From positions 244,018,941 to 244,082,940 of the forward strand of contig NC_057862.1 of assembly GCF_019393635.1 (NCBI RefSeq): DNA of 64,000 nucleotides. Reading direction: 5' to 3'. This stretch comes from Dromiciops gliroides. Lineage: Eukaryota; Chordata; Mammalia; Microbiotheria; Microbiotheriidae. The notes below the pieces were generated by a model, which saw only the letters and a program-made list of their open reading frames with translations, was not told where the DNA came from and searched no databases. Position numbers and translations under genes: made by a program. How positions within the stretch are numbered: the stretch's first letter is position 1; each line of letters starts with the position of its first letter. This document shows, piece after piece, positions 10,540 to 21,139 of this stretch.

Positions 10540-10943
10540 GATAGCTTTATGGAATGGATCAATAAGAATAACCTCAAAGAATTTGTAGGTTGAATCTTCA
10601 CCCACCCAGTAGGAGTTCAAGACTCTCAGGGCCCCACAGTGGCGGCCAGCACACTCTTCTGCTACGGACTGAAGGCTCCTGGCAAACTTCAGCTGATTGA
10701 CACCGTGATGCACAGGTTTACTGTAGGTCGCACCCTTGGGCACCGGGCGCTTTCGGCTGCCCCGGCGGACGTGAATGCGGTAGATGACGTAACCTTGCTT
10801 GGCCTTGTAGCCCAGCCGGCGGACCTTGTCCGGCCTGGCAGGGCAGACAGCTGGCAGTACTGCCAGCAGCGCACGCGCAGCAGGAACCACATGACCGACT
10901 GCTTCTTCCTCCATAGCTTCTGGATGTACTTGTAGGCCCCCAT
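10540..10943 (-). pseudogene. RPL15: RPL15 retrocopy, N-terminal and middle segment
   Basis: Carries codons from the initiator ATG (10943) to AIR. Frame changes once near codon 35-45: the start frame covers MGAYKYIQ...LLRVRCWQY, another frame covers [11 protein letters not shown]...FHKAIR. This is a neutral, unconstrained copy. Confidence 0.93.
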
Positions 10944-11247
10944 GCTGGCGCGCGCTTACCCTGCAAGAAAGCACGCCCGCTCGAGGTCCGCGTCCTCGTT
11001 AGGCTGGCGGGCCTGGTCTGCCCGGCCGGCGGCGGCGGCTTTGACCGAGGGTTGGGACCCCCGGGGCCGGCGGTGGCACCTCCCCTGCCCCGGCCCGGCC
11101 TCCCTTCTTCCCGCTCCCGGGGCCTCCTCTTCCCGCTCCCGCTGTCCCGGGCCCAGCTAAGGCCCCCGTCGCACGGCGCCCAGGCCGAGGCTCTTGGGCG
11201 CGTGGGGCCCGGGCTCGGATGGCCTAAGCAAAGGGCGGATGGTCTGA
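10944..11247 (-). pseudogene. GC-rich leader of the RPL15 retrocopy
   Basis: About 304 bp, CpG-dense, lying between the L15 ATG and the distal TSD, so copied from RNA with the gene. A splice-acceptor-like TTTCTTGCAG ends 17 bases before the ATG on the minus strand, suggesting retained intron 1 or an upstream start site in the source transcript. The overlapping + strand open stretches are composition artefacts. Confidence 0.7.
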
Positions 11248-11262
11248 CTCAGGTGCGGTCTT
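11248..11262. repeat. RPL15 retrocopy target-site duplication, second copy
   Basis: CTCAGGTGCGGTCTT, matching 9659-9673 exactly. Confidence 0.92.
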
Positions 11263-11464
11263 AGCCTAACCCACCTTAAAGGGACAGGGAGAGAAAGCAT
11301 TCTGCATGACCCCTCAGGTGTATCCTTACAAATCTGGAAAAGGGAAAAAATTGGACAAGGATGAAAAGGAACAAATGACTTATTTGCAAGAGAAAGATTT
11401 AAGGTAACAGACCTCTTGATTAGCCCCTACCAGAGTGGTCTGGTCTGGAGGAAGTAATATCTTC

Positions 11465-11626
11465 TTTTTTTAATTTGGTTTTTTCTTTTTTTGGTGAGGC
11501 AGTTGGGGTTAAGTGACTTGCCCAGGGTCACACAGCCAGTAAGTGTTAAGTGTCTGAGGCTGGATTTGAACTCAGGTACTCCTGACTCCGGGGCCGGTGC
11601 TCTATCCACTGTGTCACCTAGCTACC
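11465..11626 (-). repeat. Marsupial SINE (SINE1/WALLSI type)
   Basis: T-rich left end, full body, tRNA-like head at the right. Lies within the ERV. Next to a second SINE; GAAGTAATATCTT flanks the pair (about 11450 and 11787). Confidence 0.9.
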
Positions 11627-11645
11627 TCTATCTTCTCTTTTTAAA

Positions 11646-11783
11646 AAATTTATTGGCAGGGCAATGAGGGTTAAGTGATTTGCCCAGGGTCACACAACTA
11701 GTAAGTGTCAAGGGTCTGAAGCCAGATTTGAACTCAGGTTCTCCTGAATCCAGGGCTGGTGCTTTATCCACCTAGCTGCCCCC
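11646..11783 (-). repeat. Marsupial SINE (SINE1/WALLSI type)
   Basis: Older copy with a short deletion near the head. Together with the preceding SINE it is bracketed by the ERV sequence GAAGTAATATCTT. Confidence 0.88.
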
Positions 11784-11786
11784 AGG

Positions 11787-13560
11787 AAGAAGTAATATCT
11801 TATGTTTGTTTGTCTGTGTGCTTGTTGTCTTATGCATTTATGTCTGTCAAATGATGTAATTGTGTTGTACAATCTGTGGGGAATTTTTGGTTGTACCCCT
11901 GTAGTCTTTCAGAGTGGTGGCCAGGTTCTGAAAGTAGGGGGAAGGGAAGTCTCTGACTTCTGGATATCTTTACAGGTGTGTGTCTACTTAAGAGTTTGAA
12001 TTTGGAATTGGGATGTAATTTCTTTGCTAGTCATTCATAGCCTTAGATGAACAATGTAAAAGCTGGTTTGAAAATGCTGCTACTTTGAAATCTTTTGTAG
12101 TGGAGTGGCTAAAAATCAGGAACTATTTGTAATGTGTAGAATTTTAAAATAAAAATGATCTCTAGTCAAGCTTGACTTGTGGGTGCACCGCTGCTTTCTT
12201 TCTCTACCCCGCCTTCCTCTCAGGTGCTGGCTGTACAGCAAGGGAGTGGTGAGTGAGAGAATGTTTAGAAAATCTTAGGAATAATTGGTAAAAGCAAACA
12301 GAAAGAAAACTGTGTCATTTTATATTGACAGTACAAAGAATTTGGAATCTTGAGGGAAAAAAAGGTGGGGGGGGGAGAGTATATTTAAAGTGCACTGCCA
12401 CTTTAAGTGCTCACCTGCCATTTCAAGGTTTGTGAATTCTGAAAGAAAACAAAAAGTAATTGAGTTTATTGGAAAACCAAAATACTGTTAGAGTTTTAAA
12501 GTTACTTTTAAATTGTTGTATGTGTGTTAAAAACAAAGCAATTGATGGTTTTAAGAAAAATAGGTATAGTTGTTGTTTCCTCTAAAAGAGAGGAAAGCAC
12601 TGGTATTAAGTTGGTAAATCATTACACAGAAAAAGGCCTTCTAGACTTCTTTTAATTTGTAAACTTGCCAGAAAAGAGCTTGTTACAAGGAATGGTTTTG
12701 CCGAGGATTTTTAAGGTTGCTTATTGTATAGAAGTAATTTCTAATGATTGATCTTTACACCAGGATAAAGTTTAAACCTGAGAAGAAGGAAGGAAAAACC
12801 AAGCAACATGTATGTGTCCTGGTAAATCTCTTTTGCTCATTTTAATTTCATGAGAGTAAAAGGTTTGCTATTTAAGATAAAATATTTGGGGACAGTAATT
12901 TATATTGTTTTGAGTTTTGAATTCAGGTATAATTGTTTGGATGGTTAAGCCAGTAATCCAAGTACTGCAGAGAATGCCACAAATCAATGCCACAAGAGGG
13001 AATGTGCTGCTTACAGGTGGAGGTATCTGGGAAAAAGCCAAGAGGACAATTTTGGACTCAATCCAAGGTAGGCTCCTTTTGGCTCATTGAGTTCCTATTG
13101 AACAGGAAATGTTTCCCCACCTGGCTATCCCTGAATTTGGCTATTACTATATGACTGGTGGTCACTTGTAACTTTTACCTGAAATCAAACAGAGCTAAGG
13201 ATGTTTTATCCTGGCCTTATAATCATGTCCCTGCTTTTTCTTTTATAGCAGATTTCTATAATCAGAGCATGTCATCAGTAGAAGAAATGAGCACAATGCA
13301 AGTATGTAAGATCTTACTGTTTTCAGTTTAAATGTATGGCCACTTGATATGTCAAACAACTAGGTATATTAATATTCAGGTTTGTCATCTGCCTGTTAAT
13401 GTTTACATGGTATTATGATGTGGTTAAATCAACTGGGTATTTTTCTGGTTTAGAAGAAAGTGAAATTCCTTCCCATTCAGATGAGAGGGAGGATGGTAAC
13501 AAGGAAACATAGTTATGCATTTCAGGTTTTATCATAAATCTGCCCAGTCAGATCTCTGTT
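11787..13560 (+). other. ERV interior, mostly unrecognised
   Basis: Lies between the ERV LTRs but no clear gag, protease or reverse-transcriptase text is visible. AT-rich with short G-runs (12367-12376). Either very decayed or non-retroviral sequence captured by a non-autonomous element. Confidence 0.4.
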
Positions 13561-13746
13561 ATGTACTGCCAAGGGCACCAAGCTACCACCATAGCACAGG
13601 GAAATCACAGGGCTGACCTTGCTGCTAGATTAGTTGCTAAATCCATTCACCAGTCCACCCTAGCCCTGGTCCCCTTGCACTCCGTTGTGCCCGTGGGTAT
13701 TTCCCGTTCCTATGCCGAGGAGGAGATTATAAATCTTAAGTGTTAA
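13561..13746 (+). mobile_element. Pol remnant, RNase H C-terminal region
   Basis: The stretch GHQATTIAQGNHRADLAAR matches the conserved GHQ...GN..AD.AAR end of the retroviral RNase H domain. A fossil fragment; the remainder of pol around it is not seen. Downstream, to 14350, hydrophobic text may be an Env transmembrane remnant. Confidence 0.65.
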
Positions 13747-14351
13747 CTACCAACTACTTAAGCCCATATGTTACCTTGGGCTATTTGGATCTCAGAGTAA
13801 AAATGCTACTGCCTCTTCTTATACTAGAGTTAGACGAGGAACCTGGGATAATTTTCTTTGGTGGGTCTGGAAAACTGCTGCCCTTACTATTCCTTTTGTT
13901 GGGTGACTTGAATATGAAGCTATGCTTACAAATTTAACACTAGTAATAGAATAAGTTTCTAATTTTATTGCATTAGGGTTACAAGAATTGGAAAAGTGCT
14001 CAAACTCTCTGGCAAATGTGGTCCTGGACTGAGGTGGACTCTGTATGGTTCAGAACACCTCCTGAAGGTTGAGCTGCCATACAGAGATTATCTGGATGGC
14101 TGAAACTATTCACAACTGTTTGCTTTGTCCAGTTTTTCATGGAATTCTTAGATTTATTCTGTATTAGGGTCCCTGTTGCCCTTTGGTCTGCTTGTTAATC
14201 ATTTGTGTTTTGTGTTGTGGTCCTTGCATTTGTAATTCTGGTTCCTAGATCTCCCTCAATTCATATACCCTTTGTGGGACCCTACTTCGCCCCCACTCAG
14301 CAGGAAGCAGTAACAGAAGAGATGATCTTCGTCCTTTTTCCCGGGGTATAT

Positions 14352-14364
14352 GAAAGGGGGGGAA
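14352..14364 (+). other. Polypurine tract
   Basis: GAAAGGGGGGGAA abuts the first base of the 3' LTR, the usual site for plus-strand priming in retroviral reverse transcription. Confidence 0.8.
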
Positions 14365-15182
14365 TGATGTAGGAGGAAAAAAAAGGGTTTAATAGAAAAA
14401 CCCAAGACCTAAGCTCTAATTCAGATATGAGCTCTAAGAGGGATTCAGACCCCAGTTAATGGATAACTTACAAGTCAGGATGCTAGGTTCTCTTACCCAC
14501 AGAAATCAGTACCCATAACAGGAACAGGGGAGCTAGGCCATGAAGGCCCAAGACTATAATGATGATACATTAACAGGCTATAGAAACTCAAATTAGGATT
14601 AAATGATAAATGAAGATGTTTTGAAACTAAGCATGGGAACCAGAAAGAGACATGTGCAGAAAAGGCCAAATTTGTCCCCAGATTCACCTTATGACATGTA
14701 AACCCCCCAAACACACCTCCACTGAAAAAGGTACCTGTAGGGGTTGGCTTAGGCCCCCAGGAACTCCAAATTAGGATAAACCCTCCCCTGTACCTCCCTA
14801 AGGTAGAGATTATTATAAAGAGATTGATAATAAAAAATTTTTTGAGGGGCAATGGGGGTTAAGTGACTTGCCCAGGGTCACACAGCTAGGAAGTGTCAAG
14901 TGTCTGAGGCTGGATTTGAACTTAGGTCTTCTTGAATCCAGGGCTGGTGCTTTTATCCATTGTGCCACCTAGCTGCCCCCTAGACTGATAGTCAATTTAT
15001 CCATACTATAAATATAACTGTCTTTTCTTTCACTATTTGAGAGAGACCTTTCAACTATTCTGGTTCTCTCCCTGTGGTCACTCACAGTATTGCAATAAAA
15101 CTTGGGAAACTGAGTCACTGAGTCTTGTAATTCTTTTGGCATGAGTCACAATCAGTTTGACCCTTAATTCTGGCTCATATCA
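14365..15182 (+). mobile_element. 3' LTR of class II-like ERV, with SINE
   Basis: Same family as 8324-9019. Starts TGATGTAGGAGG and ends CTCATATCA. Lacks the 40-bp tandem duplication of the 5' LTR. Contains a SINE (about 14833-14981). AATAAA at about 15096. Confidence 0.85.
14833..14981 (-). repeat. Marsupial SINE inside the 3' LTR
   Basis: Reverse-orientation copy; flanks AGATTGATAAT and AGACTGATAGT are a slightly decayed TSD. Inserted after the retrovirus. Confidence 0.9.
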
Positions 15183-15501
15183 CAATGATCCAAGACAATC
15201 CCAAAGAACTAATCATGAAGCATGCTATCTACCTTCAGAGAAAGAATTAATATTGTCTGAATACAGACAGAAGCATGCTCTTTTTTCACTTTCTTTAATT
15301 TTTAAAAAAAATTTGAGTCTTATATAAAATGACTGGTATGGAAATGTTTTACATGGTTGCACATGTATAACCTATATCTGATTGCTTACTGTCTTGGGGA
15401 GGGAGGAGGGGAGGGAGGAAGGAAGGGAGAAATAGAATTTGGAACTCAAAACTTAACCCCAATGTTAAAAAATTATTTTAATATGTCTTATTGGGGAAAT
15501 A
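15183..15501 (+). repeat. L1 3' UTR
   Basis: L1 3' end with 'gacaatcccaaagaactaat', 'gaagcatgct', the G-rich 'ggggagggaggaggggaggg' tract and 'ggaactcaaaacttaac'. Continues in the tail at 16082-16126. Confidence 0.75.
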
Positions 15502-16081
15502 TGTAGAGGGTTCGGGATAGGGGTTTGGGATAAGAGTTTGGGATAGGGGTCCTTAGGAATTCCTCTTTAAAGAATTACACCCTCTTGCACAAAAATCCAA
15601 TTAGAATAAAATAATAGTTTATTTAGGGGCTAGGGAAGGGAAACCAAGAGAGAAATCCTTGGACTTCTCCTAGGGAGAAGGCATGGCACAGAGGCATGGC
15701 TTTGAGATACCTATCTCCTCAAGCAGGAGACAGGCAGATACTTTTATAGAGGACTGATGGAGGTGATCATCTGACTGTGCAAAGTTCCCTTATTGGGGGA
15801 GGACCATCTGCCACTGGCAGTGGCTGGGGGAGTTGGATGAGGGGTGACTGCGGATCTCTCAAGCCATCTCTTTCCTCCTCACTCCACAAAGGCAGCAGCC
15901 ATACCTAATCTTATCTCCCCAGGGGTGGGGGAGACTGGAATGAAGGGTGGTAGTCCTGGAACTAGCTCAGTCCCCATCCGGTGCCACTTCTCTCTTTAGG
16001 TGTGTCCGTTCTTTAGTTTCTCAAGGAGAAGTTTCTTTGATTTACCCCAGAGAACTTCTGGGGTATGCTAGGCCTATAACA
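15502..16081 (-). mobile_element. LTR-like element in the L1 tail (edges approximate)
   Basis: Starts TGTAGAGGG and ends CCTATAACA. Read on the minus strand it has an AATAAA close to its end, so likely a minus-oriented solo LTR. Flanks are both L1 tail. TSD not clean. Confidence 0.45.
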
Positions 16082-16126
16082 TTCTGTAGTTAGGGAAAAA
16101 TAAAATATTATGTTAAATTTTTTAAA

Positions 16127-16140
16127 AAGATGTCTCCTGG
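16127..16140. repeat. L1 target-site duplication, right copy
   Basis: AAGATGTCTCCTGG, matching 8234-8247. Confidence 0.85.
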
Positions 16141-16345
16141 ACATTTAATTCTAGATGTCTGAAAAGGAGTTGGAGATTCAAGATTGGAGGTCAGTAGAGA
16201 GTTTGGGGCAGGATGAATAGATCTGAGAATCATCAGCATCTAGATAGTAATTAAATCCATGGGAGCTTGTGAGATCACCAAGTGAAGTAGTATAGGGGGA
16301 AAAGAGGATAGGGGCCACAACAGAATGCTGAGAGATAGCTATGGT
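16141..16345 (+). repeat. Family A repeat, right half
   Basis: Continues family A text interrupted at 8247, including 'gagaatcatcagcatctag' and 'gatcaccaagtgaagtag', which also occur in the copy near 56.5 kb. Confidence 0.65.
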
Positions 16346-16454
16346 TAACATCCTAATTATACTTGGTAAAAGCCTTGGTTAGTCTACAAGTTCCATATGA
16401 TGTTAGTAATTGTCCCCAACATTGATCCTATTAAGGTATTCTACTATAGTTCAT

Positions 16455-17060
16455 AAGATCATAGATTTGTGATTAGAAAGGACCTTTTTGTTGTTGTGAC
16501 CTTTCAGTCATGTCCTACTCTTCATGACCCCATTTGGAGTTTTCTTGGCAGAGATACTGGAGTGGTTTGCTTTTTCTTCTGCTCATTTTACAGATGAGGA
16601 CCTTCTAGGTCATCTTTTTTTTTGGGGGGGGTGAGGCAATTGGGGTTAAGTGACTTGCCCAGGGTCACACAGCTAGTAAGTTGCCAAGTGTTTGAGGCCA
16701 GATTTGAACTCAGGTCCTCCTGACTCCAGGGCCGGTGCTCTATCCACTGTGCCACCTAGCTGCTCCCCCCTCTAATCTTAAAAAAAAAAATAGACATTTT
16801 TATTTATAGTTTTGAATTCCAAATTTTGTCCCTCCTTCCCTTCTTCCCCTCCCACCTCCCTGAGGTGGTAAGCAATCAGATATGGGTTATACCTGTGCAA
16901 TTAGGCCATCTAATCTTAACTCCTTCATTTTATAGATGAAGAAATTGGGGTATAGTCAGGTTAAGTGACTTGCCCTAGATCACATAATTATAATTGACTG
17001 AAGTGGGATCTGAACCCAGGTTCTCAGACTACAAATCTATTGTTCTTTTCACTATATCAT
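16455..17060 (-). repeat. Nested cluster: old MIR-like SINE split by three other repeats
   Basis: A MIR-like element begins at about 16455 and resumes at about 16905 ('tctaatcttaactccttcat'). Between them are an RTE-tailed SINE (about 16490-16600), a SINE1/WALLSI copy (16618-16766) and an antisense L1 3' end (about 16795-16905). Confidence 0.6.
16618..16766 (-). repeat. Marsupial SINE (SINE1/WALLSI type)
   Basis: Full-length reverse copy with the poly-T/poly-G left end; inserted within the older SINE cluster. Confidence 0.9.
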
Positions 17061-17177
17061 GTTAGGGAATATTTGTTTTCTTGAACCAAGAAAAAGGTTT
17101 AGAAAATTCATTCATTTAAAAGACTTTGCTTGACAGTTTGATACCCTATTTAATTTTGTAGATTCTCTTTCTTTCTT

Positions 17178-17321
17178 TCTTTTTTTTGTGGGGCAGTAAG
17201 GGTTAAGTGACTTGCCCAGGGTCACACAGCTAGTAAGTGTCAAGTGTCTGAGTCCTGATTTGAACTCAGGTCCTCCTGAATCCAAGGCTGGTGCTTTATC
17301 CACTGTGCCACTTAGCTGCCC
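17178..17321 (-). repeat. Marsupial SINE (SINE1/WALLSI type)
   Basis: Full reverse copy preceded by a (TTTC) tract at 17167-17180. TSD blurred by the tract. Confidence 0.9.
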
Positions 17322-17457
17322 TCTCTTTAATTTTTTTAATGAACCCTCTTCTCAATAATATACCCAAATGAAAAAAAAGATAAAATAGATAAATGTAACC
17401 CACATATAACCAGAAAATTCCCATTTTAAGCATTTGTTTCCCATCAATCAAAGTTTT

Positions 17458-17618
17458 TTTTTTGTTTGTTTGGGTTTTTTTTTGTGGGGCAATGGGGGTT
17501 AAGTGACTTGCCCAGGGTCACACAGCTAGTAAGTATCAAGTGTCCCAGGCTGGATTTGAACTCAGGTACTCCTGAATCCAGGGTTGGTGCTTTATCCACT
17601 GCACCACCTAACTGCCCC
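17458..17618 (-). repeat. Marsupial SINE (SINE1/WALLSI type)
   Basis: Reverse copy with TSD CAATCAAAGTTTT on both sides (17445-17457 and about 17619-17632). Confidence 0.93.
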
Positions 17619-17894
17619 CAATCAAAGTTTTGAACTTTGAGGAAGCAAAACTTTCCTTGTCATCATGTAGGCTTAAAGTCTAGGACTTTAAGTAACTGGA
17701 GGGTCTTAATTGTGTGATATTTGAATGACATCTTAGATATGAGAATTGTCTTCCACACAGAGATAGTTGGAACTATGCAGGTGGCAGTAGGGGATGATGA
17801 AGTGAGGAGAGAAGGAAAACACAGTCTAAAGGTTGCAGTAACATTTAATTTTTCTGGAGATCTCAGACTCTATTCACACAAAAGACCACAGGGA

Positions 17895-18010
17895 ACTTTC
17901 TGGTATGAACTCAAATATTTATTAAGCACTTACTAAATACAAGGTATAACGAAAGATCCTGGGAATACAAAGACAAACAAAAAAAGTTTCTAACCTCATG
18001 AGACTGATAT
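17895..18010 (+). repeat. Family A repeat, 5' fragment
   Basis: 'tatttattaagcacttact', 'gggaatacaaagacaaac' and a 'ctcatgagactgatatgctc' block match the opening of family A. Truncated. Confidence 0.5.
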
Positions 18011-18129
18011 GCTCCTGGGAAACCAAATGGCTAGAGTATACTTTTCATTGCTCAAGAGAGAACCTGTGATTACCATAGATAGGTCTTTGGAAATGGACTA
18101 AGAGGAAGTGACAAGATGCTAGAATTTTA

Positions 18130-18303
18130 CAATGTTTTTGTTTTGTGTTGTTTTTTGGGTTTTTTTTGGTGGGGCAGTAGGGGTTAAGTGACTTGCCCAG
18201 GGTTACACAGCTACTAAGTATCAAGAGTCTGAGGCCAGATTTGAACTCAGGTACTCCTGAATCCAGGGCTGGTGCTTTATCCACTGTGCCACCTAGCTGC
18301 CCC
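18130..18303 (-). repeat. Marsupial SINE (SINE1/WALLSI type)
   Basis: Reverse copy with a T/G-rich tail. TSD AAGATGCTAG(A/T)ATTTTA on both sides. Confidence 0.93.
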
Positions 18304-18654
18304 CAAGATGCTAGTATTTTAGACAGATGGGAACACTTTTCAGTTGATCACTAGGTGTGAACAAGACCTGGGCACATCCCACTCAATCACTCAATCAATC
18401 AATCATAAGCTTTAGATTTAGTAGGAAAAGACCTTGATCAATTTAGATGTCTTTGAAGTCCACTGTATGAACTGGTGTGATGCTGCACAAAAAGTCTGTT
18501 CAGGATAGTTGAAGGATTTGGTCCTGATTTGCTTGGATAAAACCAGTGAGCTAGAGCCCTGAGGAAAGATGCAGCAACCAAACTTTGTAAGTGGAGAATG
18601 GGAAAGTAACTCAAGATCATGTGCTGCAATTACATCTTTGAAGAAATTATGCTG

Positions 18655-18832
18655 GGGGCAGCTAGGTGGCACAATGGATAAAGCACTGGCCCTGGATTCA
18701 GGAGGACCTGAGTTCGAATCTGGCCTCAGACACTTGACACTTACTAGCTGTGTGACCCTGGGTAAGCCACTTAACCTTTATTGCCCCACCAAAAAAAAAA
18801 AAGGACCAAAAAAACAAACAAAAAAAAAAACC
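18655..18832 (+). repeat. Marsupial SINE (SINE1/WALLSI type)
   Basis: Sense copy with a long A-rich tail. TSD AAGAAATTATGCTG, with one change in the right copy. Confidence 0.93.
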
Positions 18833-18849
18833 AAGAAATGATGCTGAAA

Positions 18850-20780
18850 GATACTGATACTGAGAGGCTCTGAGACCTAATGGCATGAATCTTAGAGCCT
18901 GTAGTCCAGGAAGGATAGTACTGTTGTCTCCTCCGGCCCCCCCCTTCCCCCCCCCCCCAGGAAAGATTGAGAAAGACTTTTTTTAGGAGTTGGTGAATTG
19001 ATACAGAGTGTTGGGAGGAGATGCTGTCTTGGGAGATTCAAAGAGGAGGGAGCTGCAGAAAACTTCTGGTCAGAGGCTGATGGTCAGGGAAAGTCATGAT
19101 GTCCCATCACACTTGGAATGGGGACTTTGAGGTAGTAGGAGTACTTAAGTTTCTCTCCCAGCTCATCATTTATGTCTCTTTGGATCCCTCAGAAGTGAAG
19201 GGTGATTGGAATGGATTGTGAAGTATCTAATCCTTCCTCTGTCCTCTGCCTGGCAATTACAGACATTTGCTGCAAGACTTTTCTATTCCTTATATTGTTC
19301 TCAACTCCCGATTTCCATAGTTTGTTAGAAGCTCTTTCCCCTTGATATAAAATTATAGCCACTCACTAATGCTCTATGATTTCTGTCTGTTATTAATTTG
19401 TGAACAGGTGCCTGCAATGGAATAGACTAGTAAATGGGTGTAATGGAGACAAAGACAGAGGTCTGACCCCTCTGCCTAAAATAACTCTGTTTTTATCCCT
19501 GCTTGGGGTCTCTGAGTTATGACTGAGAATTTTGATAAGGTTTGATAAACTTCCCCAAATCATCCAGGCTTTACTTTCTGATCCTCTGGATAAAACTCAA
19601 GTGAGGAAAAGGGATGAATATGTGTGAGCCACATTGTTTATCCCCATTGTTTTCTCTTTGAGCATGCCCAGTATGGTGAGAGTGGCAGCTGAGAATCTTT
19701 GCTCAGTGAGAGTAGAAACTCATCATTTGGGAAGAATAGCTATGCCCCAAATTCTAAAACTGGAGACTAGAAGCAGAATACTTCTCTCTTTTTTTTCTTT
19801 TCACTCTTCACCTTAAATCTCCAAACCTTGCCAGACAGTCCCACTAAGTCATTATGCTTCCACTACCTATTTTATAAGGTTGTCATATGGAAAGCTCCTT
19901 GCAAACTACAAAATTACATATATGTCATATATGTAACAGGTATACCCACAAATGAGTATTTAGATTTGGAATTGGGAAGAACAAAGGGCATAGAACAGTA
20001 ACAAACACCCCAGGGATCATTTTGCTCATGGTGCCCTTGCTATGGGTGAATATATCTATGATATATTTATAATATATCTACATCTATATCTGTATCCATA
20101 TCTATCTCAAAAACTCCTGTTGTTCTCTGGCATAATATTACTCATCTCTATGAATATATATACTTGAATATATTTGTATATACACGTAACATATTAGATA
20201 CATGTGTACTAAGTCACATATGTGTATACATATTCATACATATGCACACATACATAAAATAAAAAACTTACCCTATTTTCTCCCATCCTATCACTGACTT
20301 ATTATCTAGAAGGGTTTTTTTCTGGAACAAACACTCCTTTTCTGATCTGGGAAGTTGTATCAAAGGATCTCCTCTATTCCCTCTCCTCTGAGCCCTGAGT
20401 CAGAAAGAACAATCTGACAAAATATCTCAGTGTTGAAATTCTCTTTTTTAAGAATACTTACCCCTTAACTGCCCTTCTCAACTATATTTCTAATAGTATG
20501 TGCAGACTAGACAAGGACAGTGAAGTAAGGCTGTTTATAAAGTATCTAATACAAAGAAAGGTAAACATGTTTTCCCCATGTCTAGTTAGAAAGTTTTCTA
20601 GACTTCAGTGAGAGACTCCAAGGGGGAGAAAAGAGGTATAGGATTGCCAGTCTATGGAGTGTATCATAAGAAGGGTGGTGGAGAGAATTTTAGCAGCACA
20701 TCTATCTTGACATGCCAAGTATCTGATCAGAACAAACAACCTTGATCCCAAGATCCTGGCACTTTTCTTTGTGGTGACCA
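18850..20780. other. No gene; AT-rich tract included
   Basis: No named repeat or gene recognised. A C-run lies at 18938-18958. A (TATATC)-like and (TATACA)-like low-complexity tract lies at about 20045-20255. Confidence 0.5.
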
Positions 20781-21139
20781 CATCTGCCAATGTTTCTGTT
20801 ATGTCAGCTTCATATAATTTCTAATTCCCCTTCTCCCCTCTGTTGTTCTCCACTCCACTCTATCCCAACTCCATTTATCTCAAGTCTCTGTAATATGGCC
20901 TTGTGTGGACATGCCCAATTTTCCTCCCATGGAGGGGAAGCATCCTTTGATTGGCTGCCTATATCTTTAAAACTGGTGAGGCTGAGAAGGTGGCTCTTTT
21001 TGACCATTCTATTTTCAGATATTCTTATCTGCTGCATCCAGAGGGTGAAGATCACAGCTTTCTCACAGCTTGGGTGCCAGGTACTGAACTTGTGAGAGAA
21101 ATGAAGATATTTGTTCTTCCTATTTCCAAGTCTAAAGTT

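Larger units (their letters stand above)
9674..11247 (-). pseudogene. RPL15: RPL15 processed retrocopy, split by solo LTR
   Basis: Reverse-transcribed copy of the large-subunit ribosomal protein eL15 mRNA. On the minus strand the ATG is at 10943 ([16 protein letters not shown]), followed by recognisable L15 text ([67 protein letters not shown]) up to FHKAIR at about 10540. The C-terminal part ([22 protein letters not shown] ... [10 protein letters not shown]) resumes at 9919 and stops at 9735, then an AATAAA and a 14-base A tail follow. The coding exons are joined without introns, there is a 15-bp TSD, and a 612-bp LTR sits between codons for AIR and NPDT. One codon is lost after QS and a frameshift follows near codon 35-45, before [11 protein letters not shown], so it is a dead copy. 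The roughly 304-bp CpG-rich leader upstream of the ATG is unusually long for this gene. Confidence 0.95.
8324..15182 (+). mobile_element. Class II-like ERV provirus (broken), tRNA-Met PBS
   Basis: Two LTRs (8324-9019 and 14365-15182) of the same family enclose a primer-binding site, a leader, a gag-like start near 9356, a remnant RNase H-like stretch (13561-13746), a polypurine tract (14352-14364) and little else that is coding. The L1 text on either side joins as 'cagtacaa'/'caatgatcc', consistent with a short duplicated CAA(A/T). The LTRs differ by roughly 4-5% by eye, so it is of moderate age. Much of 11.8-13.5 kb is not recognisable retroviral sequence. Contains an RPL15 retrocopy and three SINEs. 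Broken in many places; not functional. Confidence 0.8.
8248..16126 (+). mobile_element. 5'-truncated L1, split by an ERV and an LTR
   Basis: Only about 70 bp of L1 remain at the left (8248-8323) and about 320 bp plus the A/T-rich tail at the right (15183-15501 and 16082-16126), with a 14-bp TSD outside. The L1 3' UTR blocks 'gacaatcccaaagaactaat' and the G-rich 'ggggagggaggaggggaggg' tract show orientation (+). The bulk of the interval is the endogenous retrovirus at 8324-15182 and an LTR-like block at 15502-16081. Confidence 0.8.

Noticed and set aside
10639-11264. Several + strand ORFs over the RPL15 retrocopy
   Set aside because: Shadows of the antisense RPL15 codons and its CpG-rich leader.
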